Notes: a model not told the origin generated them from the sequence alone. Counted from the stretch's first letter, positions 27,439 to 35,801 are shown. The stretch: 64,000 nucleotides of DNA from Actinoplanes flavus (GCF_017592555.1 NZ_JAGFNS010000001.1:273571-337570), one strand, 5' to 3'. A program made the numbers and translations.

Positions 27439-28935
27439 TCAGTCCGTGGACTCGCCGTGGGCGGCCTTCTCCAGCAGGTTCTGCTTCGGTCCGGTGAACC
27501 ACGTCCGGGCCCCGGCGAACCACCAGATCGCGGCCGCGCCGAGCACCACGGCCACCGCGACGATCGTGTAGTTGAACGTCTCGGCGGTGATCGGCGAGCC
27601 GGGCGGCAGTACGAAGAGGACACAGATGATCCCCACCCAGACGATCGCGATCCAGCCGACCGGGGCGCTCCACCTGCCGAGATTCCACGGGCCGGGCTGG
27701 AAGTCCGGGTTGAGCCGGCGCAGCAGGACCGGGCCGACATAGGCGATGTAGAGCCCGATCACCGCGATCGAGGTGGCCGCGTAGTAGGCGACCACGTTCC
27801 AGAGCGACGGCAGGACCAGGAGCGTGGAGAGGGCCACGCAGAGCCAGATGGAGTTGGTCGGCGTACCGGTGCGGGGGTTGACCCGCTTCCAGATCCGCGA
27901 ACCGGGAAGCGCGTCGTCGCGGGCGAAGGCGTAGGACATCCGGGAGTTCGCGGTGACCGACGCCATCCCGCAGAACCACTGCGCGATCATGCAGATGAAC
28001 AGCAGGAACGCGCCGAGGTCGTGGCCCGCCGCGTCGATGAAGATCTGCGCCGGGGGCAGGCCGAGCGGGGTGCCCAGCGAGCCCTCGTAGTCCTGGATGG
28101 ACCAGGTGATCGCGACCAGCAGCACGAAGCCGGCGACGACCGACACCACCACGGACATCACGATGCCGCGCGGGGCGGCCCGGGCCGCGTCGTGGGTCTC
28201 CTCCGCGACGTGCGCCGAGGCGTCGTAGCCGGTGTACGTGTACTGCGCCATCAGCAGGCCGACCAGGACGGCGTAGACGCCCGCGCCGGCGAACGTGAAG
28301 CCGGTGGCGTTGTGCACCTCGAAGAACACCTCGGAGAGCGGCTTGTGCTGGTCCGGGACCACGGCGAGGACTCCGACGATCACCGCGACGCCGATCAGGT
28401 GCCACCAGGCGCTGACGTCGGAGAGGATCCGGACCAGGCTGACGCCGAAGGTGTTCAGCAGGCCGTGCACGGCGATGATGACCAGGAAGATCAGGAAGGT
28501 CTTGAGCGCCGTGACCTCCATGCCCAGGGTCAGGCTGAAGAAGGCCGCCGTGGTGATCGCCGCGCCGAAGTCGATGGCCGCGGTCACGGCCACCTCGCCG
28601 AGGAAGTTGAACCACCCGATGAACCAGGCCCAGGCGGCCTTGTTGCGTTTGGCCAGTGCGGCGGCCCACCAGTAGAGGGCGCCGGCGGTCGGGTACGCCG
28701 AGCACACCTCCGCCATCGCCAGCGCCACGAAGGTGACCATGACGCCGACGCCGAGCCAGCCCAGCGTGATGGCGGCCGGCCCGCCGGCCTTCATGGCGAT
28801 GCCGTACGAGGTGATGGCGCCGGCCAGGATCGAGATGATCGAGAAGGAGACGGCGAAGTTCGAGAAGCCGGAGAGCCGGCGGTGGAGTTCCTGTTTGTAT
28901 CCGAGTTGGGCGAGCCGTTCTTCGTCGGTGCTCAC
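27439..28935 (-). CDS. Amino acid / amine permease (APC superfamily)
   Basis: 498-residue transporter with about 12 hydrophobic segments. Features of the amino acid-polyamine-organocation superfamily include GFSNFAVSFSIISILAG in the first helix, a GPAAITLGW region, and YTGYDASAHVAEET, typical of the GABA/choline permease subgroup. It starts the operon that continues with glnA4, so it probably imports the amine substrate. The GTG at 28935 is chosen for the AGGGGG 8 nt upstream and because conserved sequence starts just after it. Confidence 0.88.
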   Translation of the reverse strand: MSTDEERLAQLGYKQELHRRLSGFSNFAVSFSIISILAGAITSYGIAMKAGGPAAITLGWLGVGVMVTFVALAMAEVCSAYPTAGALYWWAAALAKRNKAAWAWFIGWFNFLGEVAVTAAIDFGAAITTAAFFSLTLGMEVTALKTFLIFLVIIAVHGLLNTFGVSLVRILSDVSAWWHLIGVAVIVGVLAVVPDQHKPLSEVFFEVHNATGFTFAGAGVYAVLVGLLMAQYTYTGYDASAHVAEETHDAARAAPRGIVMSVVVSVVAGFVLLVAITWSIQDYEGSLGTPLGLPPAQIFIDAAGHDLGAFLLFICMIAQWFCGMASVTANSRMSYAFARDDALPGSRIWKRVNPRTGTPTNSIWLCVALSTLLVLPSLWNVVAYYAATSIAVIGLYIAYVGPVLLRRLNPDFQPGPWNLGRWSAPVGWIAIVWVGIICVLFVLPPGSPITAETFNYTIVAVAVVLGAAAIWWFAGARTWFTGPKQNLLEKAAHGESTD

Positions 28936-28984
28936 GTGAGTACCCCCTACCCGAAGGTGTGTGACCTGAGCCACTAATGCCGTG

Positions 28985-29014
28985 ATGATCGCTCCGCCGT
29001 GTTACGGGCGTCAA
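28985..29014 (-). promoter_or_regulatory. Possible promoter of the permease-glnA4 operon
   Basis: TTGACG (29009-29014) and GATCAT (28985-28990) on the minus strand, 18 bp apart, about 50 bp before the permease start. A fair match only. Confidence 0.3.
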
Positions 29015-29110
29015 TGACAGGGGTTAATTGCGTTGCCGCGTGACCGGGCCGGTGCGAGCCTGAATGCGGGCGGTTCCTCGGCCGGGCCGCCCCCGCGGGA
29101 CTCACCTCCC

Positions 29111-29171
29111 AGCGGCGGCGCGGGGCGCGGTCACCTCTCTCTTCGGCAAGCGCCCGCCCCGCGCCGCCGCT
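29111..29171. repeat. 17-bp perfect inverted repeat
   Basis: AGCGGCGGCGCGGGGCG at 29111-29127 and its exact complement at 29155-29171 around a 27-nt loop. Very stable as RNA on either strand. Role unknown; it may insulate the two transcription units. Confidence 0.8.
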
Positions 29172-29260
29172 CTCCCGGAAAAGCGTTTCCCCAGCTCAGT
29201 CAGACCTTTGCCCCTAAAAAATCTACAGCGGCGAGTCTAGAAATCCGTCCGGCGCAGGCT

Positions 29261-29266
29261 TACATT
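29261..29266 (+). promoter_or_regulatory. Possible -10 box of a small transcript
   Basis: TACATT in a locally AT-rich stretch. A transcript starting about 7 nt downstream would carry the GA-rich tract, the short open frame and the hairpin at 29471-29501. Confidence 0.3.
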
Positions 29267-29328
29267 CGATGAGTCGGCCACGGCCGGCAAGCAACTGGCA
29301 CAGTCGCTGAGTTGAGGAGGAGGACGAG

Positions 29329-29466
29329 ATACCGCAGCAACGCGTAATCAAGACGTCCCCGGCCCGACAAGAGGTGATCGCAGCCGATGCCCATCACTCC
29401 GGTCGACCGCTAGCGGCACGCAGCCGGTCGACCACATGCGCCGGCAGTGACCGGCACAAGAATTGA
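29329..29466 (+). CDS. Candidate 45-codon small ORF beginning at ATA
   Basis: The tract GAGGAGGAGGACGAG, the best ribosome-binding-like sequence in the area, sits just before ATA, not ATG/GTG. From there the frame runs 45 codons (PQQRVIKTSPARQE... ending DRHKN) to TGA at 29464-29466, and a 12-bp hairpin follows 4 bp later. A later in-frame GTG exists at 29377. Codon third positions are less GC-rich than in neighbouring genes, so coding is doubtful. It may be a leader peptide, a small RNA, or a gene whose ATG has mutated. Confidence 0.3.
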   Translation: MPQQRVIKTSPARQEVIAADAHHSGRPLAARSRSTTCAGSDRHKN

Positions 29467-29470
29467 AAAG

Positions 29471-29501
29471 CCAGGGCCCCGGTTACCCGCCGGGGCCCTG
29501 G
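29471..29501. terminator. 12-bp hairpin before the MerR gene
   Basis: CCAGGGCCCCGG and CCGGGGCCCTGG with a TTACCCG loop. It follows the candidate small ORF by 4 bp and lies 32 bp before the MerR start. Terminator of a small transcript or an attenuator of the downstream gene. Confidence 0.65.
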
Positions 29502-29533
29502 ACTATGTGCCGACTTCGGGTACGAAGGGACCC

Positions 29534-29878
29534 ATGGAGGACCGAGACGCGCCGGTGCACAGCATGGGCCGGGCCGCCGCCGCGATCGGCGTGACACCCG
29601 CGTTCCTGCGCAGCCTGGACGAGGCCGGGCTGATCGAGCCGGAGCGCTCGCACGGCGGGCACCGCCGCTACTCGCGCCACCAGCTCGACCTCGCCGCCCG
29701 GGTCCGCGTCCTGCTCGACGAGGGTTTCCTGCTCGCGGCCGCCTGCCGGATCGTCACGCTGGAGGACCGCCTCGAGGCCGCCCACCGCCGCATCCGTGAG
29801 CTGGGCGGCCGGGTCACGCCCGACCAGGACGCCACCATCCCCACCCAGACCCGGCGGTCGCCGCGTTCCCTGATCTGA
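29534..29878 (+). CDS. MerR family transcriptional regulator (HspR-like type)
   Basis: 114-residue regulator with an N-terminal MerR winged-helix: VHSMGRAAAAIGVTPAFLRSL (key residues 11-31), then GLIEPERSHGGHRRYSRHQ. The domain is followed by a helical dimerisation segment and a short basic tail, with no obvious effector domain or metal Cys. Such short MerR proteins respond to heat or stress in actinobacteria. The ATG at 29534 with AAGGGA just upstream fits. It ends 23 bp before the sensor kinase gene. Confidence 0.83.
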   Translation: MEDRDAPVHSMGRAAAAIGVTPAFLRSLDEAGLIEPERSHGGHRRYSRHQLDLAARVRVLLDEGFLLAAACRIVTLEDRLEAAHRRIRELGGRVTPDQDATIPTQTRRSPRSLI

Positions 29879-29901
29879 GGGGCCCGTGCGACCCTCACCG
29901 C

Positions 29902-31137
29902 ATGCCATCGGTGAACCCCGACGACTGGCGACGGCCCGGGCCGACCGCCCGCCAGCGCCGCACCGACGTGTGGACCGGCCTGGCCGTCGCCGCCGTCGCC
30001 CTGCTCAACCTCGTCATCGTCCGGAGCGCCGGATTCGCCGACTCCGAGCGCGCCGCGCCGCTGGCCGAACAGATCTGCTGGGTGCTGGCCATCACCCTGC
30101 CGCTGACCGTGCGCCGCCGCCACCCCGACGTGGTGGCCGTGGTGATCGCGGCGGCCTTCATCGGCGCCCAGGCCCGCGGATCCCAGGAACAGCAGGTCAC
30201 CATCGGTGTGCTGTTCGCCTCGATCTACACCCTCGGCGCCTGGGGCCGGAACCGGGGCCGGTCCCGGCTGCTGCGACTGGTGATCATCGGCGCCATGTTC
30301 GCCTGGCTCGCCGCCGTCTTCGTCATCTTCGGCGGCGACTCGGTGGCCCCCGCGGTCAAGGCTTCGGCGGCGTTCAACACGTTCGTGGTGAACGCGGCCT
30401 TCTTCGCCTTCTGCTACCTGATGGGCGACGCCGTCTGGCGCGGCGTCCGGCACGGCTACGAGCTCGAGGAACAGACCGCCGAACTGCTGGCCGCGCACGC
30501 CGCGGCGGCCGAGCGGGCGGTCCTCGGCGAGCGGGTCCGGATCGCCCGGGAACTGCACGACGTGGTCGCCCACCACGTGTCGGTGATGGGCATCCAGGCG
30601 TCCGCCTGCCGCCGGGCCATGGACAAGGACCCGGCCCGCGCACGGACCGCGCTCACCGCCGTCGAGGAGGGCGCCCGGACCGCGGTCGAGGAGCTGCGGC
30701 GGATGCTCGGCGCGCTGCGGGCCTCCGGGGCGCCGGAGGCCGGCAGCCCGGCGGGCATCGACCGGCTGCCGGAGATCGCCGAGCGGGCCGAGGAGGCGGG
30801 ACTGGCCGTCCGGTACGCCGTCTACGGTGATCCGGTGCCACTGCCCGAGTCGCTGTCCCAGGCCGCCTACCGGATCGTCCAGGAGGCGGTGACCAACACC
30901 CTCAAGCACGCCCACGCGAGCACGGTCGACGTACGGGTCCGCTATCTCAGCGGGCAGATCGAGCTGGACGTGACCGACGACGGGCGGGGCGGACCGGCCG
31001 ACGGCGGCGGGCTGGGCGTGATCGGCATGCGCGAGCGGGTGGCGGTGCACGACGGCACCCTGGAGCACGGGCCACAGCCGAACGGCGGGTACCGGGTCCG
31101 GGCCCGGATCCCCTACCCGGCGAAGGCGGCGGCATGA
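29902..31137 (+). CDS. DesK/NarL-type sensor histidine kinase
   Basis: 411 residues. Five or so membrane segments (about 22-170), then a coiled linker and HisKA_3 with His219 in ARELHDVVAHHVSVM. The HATPase domain has EAVTNTLKHAHAS (N box), DDGRG and GLGVIGMRERV. The stop overlaps the response regulator start by 4 nt (ATGA), so the pair is coupled. This kinase-regulator-ABC-2 exporter arrangement is common in actinobacteria and usually senses envelope-active compounds or controls the adjacent exporter; the ligand is unknown. Confidence 0.92.
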   Translation: MPSVNPDDWRRPGPTARQRRTDVWTGLAVAAVALLNLVIVRSAGFADSERAAPLAEQICWVLAITLPLTVRRRHPDVVAVVIAAAFIGAQARGSQEQQVTIGVLFASIYTLGAWGRNRGRSRLLRLVIIGAMFAWLAAVFVIFGGDSVAPAVKASAAFNTFVVNAAFFAFCYLMGDAVWRGVRHGYELEEQTAELLAAHAAAAERAVLGERVRIARELHDVVAHHVSVMGIQASACRRAMDKDPARARTALTAVEEGARTAVEELRRMLGALRASGAPEAGSPAGIDRLPEIAERAEEAGLAVRYAVYGDPVPLPESLSQAAYRIVQEAVTNTLKHAHASTVDVRVRYLSGQIELDVTDDGRGGPADGGGLGVIGMRERVAVHDGTLEHGPQPNGGYRVRARIPYPAKAAA

Positions 31138-31778
31138 CCATCAGTGTGCTGCTGGCCGACGACCACCAGCTGGTCCGGACCGGGTTCCGGGTCATCCTCG
31201 AGATGGAGGACGACATCACCGTGGCCGGCGAGGCGGCGGACGGCGCCCAGGCCGTCGAACTGGCCCTGCGGCTGCGGCCGGACGTCGTACTGATGGATGT
31301 CGAGATGCCCGGGATGGACGGCCTGGAGGCGACCCGCCGGATCGCCGCCGCGGGAGGCCCGTCGGTGCTGATCCTGACCACCTTCGACCGCGACGACTAC
31401 CTGTTCGCCGCGCTCCGGGCCGGGGCCAGCGGTTTCCTGCTCAAGAACGGCACGCCGGAGGCGCTCACCGAGGCGGTCCGGGTGGTCGCCGCCGGGGAGG
31501 CCCTGCTCGCCCCGGCCGTCACCCGCCGGGTCATCTCCACCTTCACCGCGCCGGTGGCCGCCGGCGTCCGGCTGGACCAGCTCACCCCGCGCGAGCACGA
31601 GGTGCTGGTCCTCCTGGCGGGCGGCGCCACCAACGCGGAGATCGCGATCGCCCTGCGGCTCGGCGAGACGACGGTGAAGACGCACGTAAGCCGGGTGCTC
31701 ATGAAGCTCGGCGCGCGCGACCGCACGCAGGCCGTGGTGCTGGCGTACGAGCTCGGGGTGGTCCGGCCCGGCGGGTGA
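31134..31778 (+). CDS. NarL/FixJ-type response regulator
   Basis: 214 residues. The receiver has Asp9/Asp10, phospho-acceptor Asp55 (VVLMDVEMPG), Thr (LILTTF) and Lys (LLKNGT). The C-terminal LuxR-type HTH is LTPREHEVLVLLAGGATNAEIA (residues about 148-169), followed by TVKTHVSRVLMKLGARDR. Partner of the overlapping kinase. A likely target is the ABC transporter 68 bp downstream. Confidence 0.93.
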   Translation: MTISVLLADDHQLVRTGFRVILEMEDDITVAGEAADGAQAVELALRLRPDVVLMDVEMPGMDGLEATRRIAAAGGPSVLILTTFDRDDYLFAALRAGASGFLLKNGTPEALTEAVRVVAAGEALLAPAVTRRVISTFTAPVAAGVRLDQLTPREHEVLVLLAGGATNAEIAIALRLGETTVKTHVSRVLMKLGARDRTQAVVLAYELGVVRPGG

Positions 31779-31833
31779 GGTCCTCCGCGAGGATGACGTA
31801 CCCGAGCCGGACGACGGGACATCGACGCGGATC

Positions 31834-31839
31834 TAGCGT
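31834..31839 (+). promoter_or_regulatory. Putative -10 box of the ABC ATPase gene (leaderless)
   Basis: TAGCGT ends 7 nt before the ATG at 31847; no ribosome-binding site lies between. It would give the exporter genes their own transcript. Confidence 0.45.
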
Positions 31840-31846
31840 GGTTCCC

Positions 31847-32740
31847 ATGACCACCGTCCTGAACGTCGATGCCGTGAACCGGTCCTTCGGCGAACGTCAG
31901 GTCCTCAAGGACGTCTCGTTCACCGTGGACTCCGGCCGGCTCACCGGCTTCGTCGGCGCGAACGGCGCCGGCAAGACCACCACGATGCGGATCGTCCTGG
32001 GCGTGCTCGCCGCCGACAGCGGCGCGGTGACCTGGCACGGCGCCGCGATCACCCGGGCGGACCGGCAGCGGTTCGGCTACATGCCGGAGGAGCGCGGCCT
32101 CTACCCGAAGATGACCGTGGCCGAGCAGATCGTCTACCTCGGACGGCTGCACGGGATCGCCGCCGCCGACGCCCGCCGGCGCACCACCGCCCTGCTGGAC
32201 CGGCTGGAGCTGACCGAGCGGGCGAACGATCCGGTGGAGAAGCTGTCGCTGGGCAACCAGCAGCGCGCCCAGATCGCCGCCGCCCTGGTGCACGACCCGG
32301 AGCTGCTGGTGCTGGACGAGCCGTTCTCTGGGCTGGACCCGATCGCCATCGAGACGGTGCTCGCCGTGCTCCGCGAGCGGGCCCGCGCCGGCACCGCCGT
32401 GCTCTTCTCCAGCCATCAGCTCGAGCTGGTCGAGCGCCTCTGCGACGACCTGGTGATCATCGCCGACGGGACGATCCGGGCCGCCGGCTCCCGGTCCCGC
32501 CTGCGCGATCAGTACACCCTGCCCCGGTTCCGGATCGAGGTGGACTCCGACGCCGGCTGGCTGCGCGACGAGCCCGGGGTGACGCTGGTGGAGCTGGACG
32601 GCCGCCGTGCCGTCGTCGACCTCGATCCCGGCGCCGACGAGCAGCCGCTCCTGCGCGCCGCCCTGACCCGTGGCCCGGTCCGCGCCTTCGCGCCGGTCCG
32701 CCCCTCCCTCGCCGAGATCTTCCGAGAGGTGATCCAGTGA
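31847..32740 (+). CDS. ABC-2 type exporter, ATP-binding subunit
   Basis: 297-residue ATPase. Walker A is GANGAGKTT, the signature is LSLGNQQR (the LSxGNQQ variant of the NatA/drug-exporter group), Walker B is LLVLDEPFSGLDP, and the switch His is in SSHQLE. A roughly 80-residue C-terminal domain (DUF4162-like) follows. The ATG at 31847 starts the domain. The stop overlaps the permease start by 4 nt. Probably energises export of an ion, lipid or antimicrobial peptide. Confidence 0.92.
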   Translation: MTTVLNVDAVNRSFGERQVLKDVSFTVDSGRLTGFVGANGAGKTTTMRIVLGVLAADSGAVTWHGAAITRADRQRFGYMPEERGLYPKMTVAEQIVYLGRLHGIAAADARRRTTALLDRLELTERANDPVEKLSLGNQQRAQIAAALVHDPELLVLDEPFSGLDPIAIETVLAVLRERARAGTAVLFSSHQLELVERLCDDLVIIADGTIRAAGSRSRLRDQYTLPRFRIEVDSDAGWLRDEPGVTLVELDGRRAVVDLDPGADEQPLLRAALTRGPVRAFAPVRPSLAEIFREVIQ

Positions 32741-33804
32741 CCACGTTCGAAGCCGCCAAACTGGTCGCGGGCCGGGAGATCCGGGTCAAGCTCCGCGACA
32801 AGACCTTCCTTTTCAGTACGGTCCTGCTGCTCTTCTTCACGGCGCTCGGCGTGGTCCTGCCGGTGCTGATCAACGGCGGCCCGGACAAGGTCGCCGTGGT
32901 CGGCGCCACCCACGTCGCCGCCCTGGAGCGGGCCGGCCTCGAGGTGGTCACCGTTCCGGACACGGCCGCCGCCGAACGGCTGGTCCGCGACGAGGAGGTG
33001 ACGGCCGCCGTGGTCGACGGGCCGAAGGTGCTGGCCCTGGAGGAGGAGCCCGGCAACGTGGTGGCGGCGCTCAGCACCTCGCCCCCGGTGGAGTTCCTCA
33101 ATCCGGACGCCCTCGACGAGGCGGCCCGCTTCCTGGTCCCGTTCGCCCTGGCCACGCTCTTCTTCTTCACCACGATCTCGTTCGGCGTGCAGATCGCGCA
33201 GAGCGTCACCGAGGAGAAGCAGACCCGGATCGTGGAGATCCTGGTCGCCAGCATCCCGGTCCGGGCGCTGCTCATCGGCAAGGTGGCCGCCATGACCGTG
33301 CTCGCCTTCGGCCAGCTCGCCCTGATCGCCGTGGTCGGGCTGGTCGGCATGCGGGTGGCCGACGTGGGCGGCCCGGTGATCGACGCGATCCTCCCGGCGA
33401 TCGGCTGGTTCCTGCCGTTCTTCGTCATCGGCTTCCTGATGCTCGCGGCGCTCTGGGCGGGTGTCGGCGCGCTGGCCGCCCGTCAGGAGGATCTCGGCTC
33501 CACCACGGCCCCGCTCCAGCTCCTCGTGATGACCCCGTTCTTCCTGGTGCTGGCCTTCCAGTCGAACCCGGCGGCGATGACCGTGCTGTCCTACGTCCCG
33601 TTCTCCGCCCCGGTGGCCATGCCGGTCCGGCTGTTCACCGGCGAGGCCGCCACCTGGGAGCCGTTCGTGTCGCTGGCCCTGCTCCTGCTGACCAGCGCGC
33701 TCACCCTGCTGGCCGGGGCCCGGATCTACCAGGGGTCGCTGCTGCGCACCAACGGGCGCACCTCGTTCGCGACCGCGTGGCGCAATCCCACCCCGGTCGG
33801 CTGA
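32737..33804 (+). CDS. ABC-2 type exporter, permease subunit
   Basis: 355-residue membrane protein of the NatB/ABC-2 group. One N-terminal membrane helix (LFSTVLLLFFTALGVVLPVL), a roughly 110-residue extracytoplasmic domain, then five or six helices including TISFGVQIAQSVTEEKQTRIVEI. The GTG start overlaps the ATPase stop (GTGA). Forms the pore of the exporter with the upstream ATPase. Confidence 0.9.
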   Translation: MTTFEAAKLVAGREIRVKLRDKTFLFSTVLLLFFTALGVVLPVLINGGPDKVAVVGATHVAALERAGLEVVTVPDTAAAERLVRDEEVTAAVVDGPKVLALEEEPGNVVAALSTSPPVEFLNPDALDEAARFLVPFALATLFFFTTISFGVQIAQSVTEEKQTRIVEILVASIPVRALLIGKVAAMTVLAFGQLALIAVVGLVGMRVADVGGPVIDAILPAIGWFLPFFVIGFLMLAALWAGVGALAARQEDLGSTTAPLQLLVMTPFFLVLAFQSNPAAMTVLSYVPFSAPVAMPVRLFTGEAATWEPFVSLALLLLTSALTLLAGARIYQGSLLRTNGRTSFATAWRNPTPVG

Positions 33805-33881
33805 GCCGGCCCGGCGGAGAAATCCCACAACCGTTCCGAGGTGGTGGACATCACGTGATCGTGAACGGCAGGATCGAGGTC

Positions 33882-34865
33882 ATGTCGATGCGATGGGGCA
33901 TGACCGTACCGTTCGGCGGTGTTCCGCTGGCCGACCACGCGCCCGTCTTCACAGCGCTGGCCGACGCGGGTTTCACCGACGCCTGGACGGCCGAGGTGGC
34001 CGGGAGCGACGGGTTCACCCCGCTGACCCTGGCCGCCGCGTGGGAGCCACGGCTGCGCCTGGGCACCGCCATCGCCCCGGTCTTCACCCGCGGGCCGGGC
34101 CTGCTCGCGATGACCGCCGCCGCGCTGGCCGAGGCCGCGCCGGGCCGGTTCCAGCTGGGCATCGGCGCGTCCTCGCCGGTCGTCGTCGGCGACTGGAACG
34201 CGGTGGAGTTCACGAAGCCGTTCGAGCGCAGCCGGGGCGTGCTCCGCTTCCTGCGCACCGCGCTCGCCGGGGAGCTGGCCGACGGCGAGTTCGGCGCCTT
34301 CCGGGTGCGCCGGTTCCGCCTGGAACGCCCGCCGGCCGTCCCGCCGCGGGTGCTGCTCGCCGCGCTGCGCCCCGGCATGCTGCGCCTGGCCGCGGCCGAG
34401 GCCGACGGCGTGATCCTGAACTGGCTGTCCGCGGGCGACGTCGCCACCGCGCTCGACGAGACCAAGGAGGCGCGGCCCGGCTTCGAGGTGGCCACCCGGA
34501 TCTTCATGGTCCCCACCGAGGACGCCGCCTACGCCCGCGCCGTGGGCCGCCGCCTGATCACGTCGTACCTGACCGTCCCGGCGTACGCCGCCTTCCACCG
34601 CTGGCTGGGCCGCGAGGAGGTCCTCACCCCGATGTGGCGGGCGTGGGAGTCCGGCGACCGCAAGGGCGCGCTGGCCGCCCTCCCGGACTCGCTCGTCGAC
34701 GACCTGATCGTGCACGGGTCGCCGGACGAATGCCGGGCCCGCGTGCAGGCGTACGCGGACGCCGGCGTCACCGTTCCGATCATGGCGCTGACCCCCACCC
34801 CGGAGCTGGAGCGCGGCGGGCTCCCGGCCCTCCTGGAGCTGATCACCGCCCTGGGCCGTAACTGA
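33882..34865 (+). CDS. LLM class F420-dependent oxidoreductase
   Basis: 327-residue TIM-barrel protein of the luciferase-like monooxygenase superfamily, with the F420-type pattern: N-terminal MRWGMTVPFGGVPLADH, GFTDAWTAEV, LRLGTAIAPVFTRGP, RFQLGIGASSPVVV and VDDLIVHGSPDECRARV. Such enzymes oxidise or reduce substrates with coenzyme F420 (or FMN). The ATG at 33882 follows GAGGT; an ATG 6 bases later is an alternative. It stands 77 bp after the exporter gene and ends at a bidirectional hairpin. The substrate is unknown. Confidence 0.88.
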   Translation: MSMRWGMTVPFGGVPLADHAPVFTALADAGFTDAWTAEVAGSDGFTPLTLAAAWEPRLRLGTAIAPVFTRGPGLLAMTAAALAEAAPGRFQLGIGASSPVVVGDWNAVEFTKPFERSRGVLRFLRTALAGELADGEFGAFRVRRFRLERPPAVPPRVLLAALRPGMLRLAAAEADGVILNWLSAGDVATALDETKEARPGFEVATRIFMVPTEDAAYARAVGRRLITSYLTVPAYAAFHRWLGREEVLTPMWRAWESGDRKGALAALPDSLVDDLIVHGSPDECRARVQAYADAGVTVPIMALTPTPELERGGLPALLELITALGRN

Positions 34866-35040
34866 CGGTCGGCTCTCCGGGCCGTCTCGACGCCCTTGAA
34901 ACGACCCTGAGAATCGGCCGGACCACCGATCTCAGCCCGGCGGGCGCGGCAATGGCTGGACCCGGCAGACGCTCGCGCGGAGCCGGCGGGACGGGGTGTC
35001 CTCGGCGGGCGCGTTCCACCGCGTACCAGAAACGGGTTTA

Positions 35041-35080
35041 CGAAAGGGCGCACCCGGAGCTTGCCGGATGCGCCCTTTCG
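35041..35080. terminator. Bidirectional terminator between LLM and PadR genes
   Basis: CGAAAGGGCGCA pairs with TGCGCCCTTTCG and an inner CCGG pairs with CCGG around AGCTTG, leaving a single C/A mismatch. Convergent genes lie on both sides. Confidence 0.85.
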
Positions 35081-35087
35081 TGGGGGT

Positions 35088-35687
35088 TCACTCGCTCTCG
35101 GCGAGGATGGCGTAGAGCTTGCGCCGGGTCTCGTTGAGCACCTCGAGCGCCTTCTGACGCTGCTCCGGGGTGCCGCTGAAACCGACCTGCTTGAGCGCGC
35201 CCATGATGCCGACCGCCGCGTCGCGGAAATCCTGCACCTGGGACATGGTGTCGGCGCCGATCTGGGCCCACGGCGGGTTCTGTGCCGCGGTCTCGGCCTC
35301 GGGCCGGCCGTCCTCGGTGAGCCGGTAGCTCTTGCGGCCGCCCTCGGCGGTCACCTCGATGAGGCCCTCGTCCTCCAGCAGCTGGAGGGTCGGGTAGACC
35401 GAACCGGGGCTCGGCCGCCAGATTCCCCCCGTGCGGGAATCGAGCTCCTGGATCATCTCGTAGCCGTGCATCGGGCGCTCCAGGAGCAGCGCGAGGATGG
35501 CGGGCCGGACGTTCTGCCGGGCGCCGCGACCACCACGCCGTGGCCCTGGCCTGCCGCCGAAGTCGGGCGGCGGGAAGCCGGGGCCACCGGGGCCGCCGAA
35601 GGGAAAACCGGGCGGGAAACCGAAGCCGCGCCGGCGCGCCTCGCCGATCCAGCCACCGTGTCCGTGTCCTCCGTGTGCGTGCCTCAT
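35088..35687 (-). CDS. PadR family transcriptional regulator
   Basis: 199 residues. An unusual N-terminal 60 residues are rich in His, Gly, Pro and Phe (HAHGGHGHGG, then repeated PGFP/GGPGG). The PadR winged-helix starts near residue 60: RPAILALLLERPMHGYEMIQ, GIWRPSPGSVYPTLQLLEDEGL, SYRLTEDGR. A helical dimerisation tail follows. The ATG at 35687 has GGAGAAG 3-8 nt upstream. A CGATATATCG palindrome upstream suggests autoregulation. The His-rich head could bind metal; that is inference. Confidence 0.9.
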   Translation of the reverse strand: MRHAHGGHGHGGWIGEARRRGFGFPPGFPFGGPGGPGFPPPDFGGRPGPRRGGRGARQNVRPAILALLLERPMHGYEMIQELDSRTGGIWRPSPGSVYPTLQLLEDEGLIEVTAEGGRKSYRLTEDGRPEAETAAQNPPWAQIGADTMSQVQDFRDAAVGIMGALKQVGFSGTPEQRQKALEVLNETRRKLYAILAESE

Positions 35688-35718
35688 GATCTTCTCCGTT
35701 CTGTCGTCGATAGTTAGA

Positions 35719-35728
35719 CGATATATCG
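35719..35728. promoter_or_regulatory. Candidate PadR operator
   Basis: CGATATATCG, a perfect 10-bp palindrome in an AT-rich patch 32 bp before the PadR ATG and about 75 bp before the divergent GNAT gene. Confidence 0.45.
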
Positions 35729-35801
35729 GCAATCTGTCGGCGGCAAGGGTTTCTGAGATCGCGGGGTTGCGGTACGTGTCAGCGGGCGCGCATCTGGCAA
35801 T

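Larger units (their letters stand above)
28936..29533. other. 598-bp region between permease and MerR genes
   Basis: Divergent intergenic region with no standard gene. From left: permease leader and possible promoter, a 17-bp inverted repeat (29111-29171), a TACATT box (29261-29266), a GA-rich ribosome-binding-site-like tract, a short open frame (29329-29466), and a 12-bp hairpin (29471-29501) just before the MerR gene. Confidence 0.6.
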
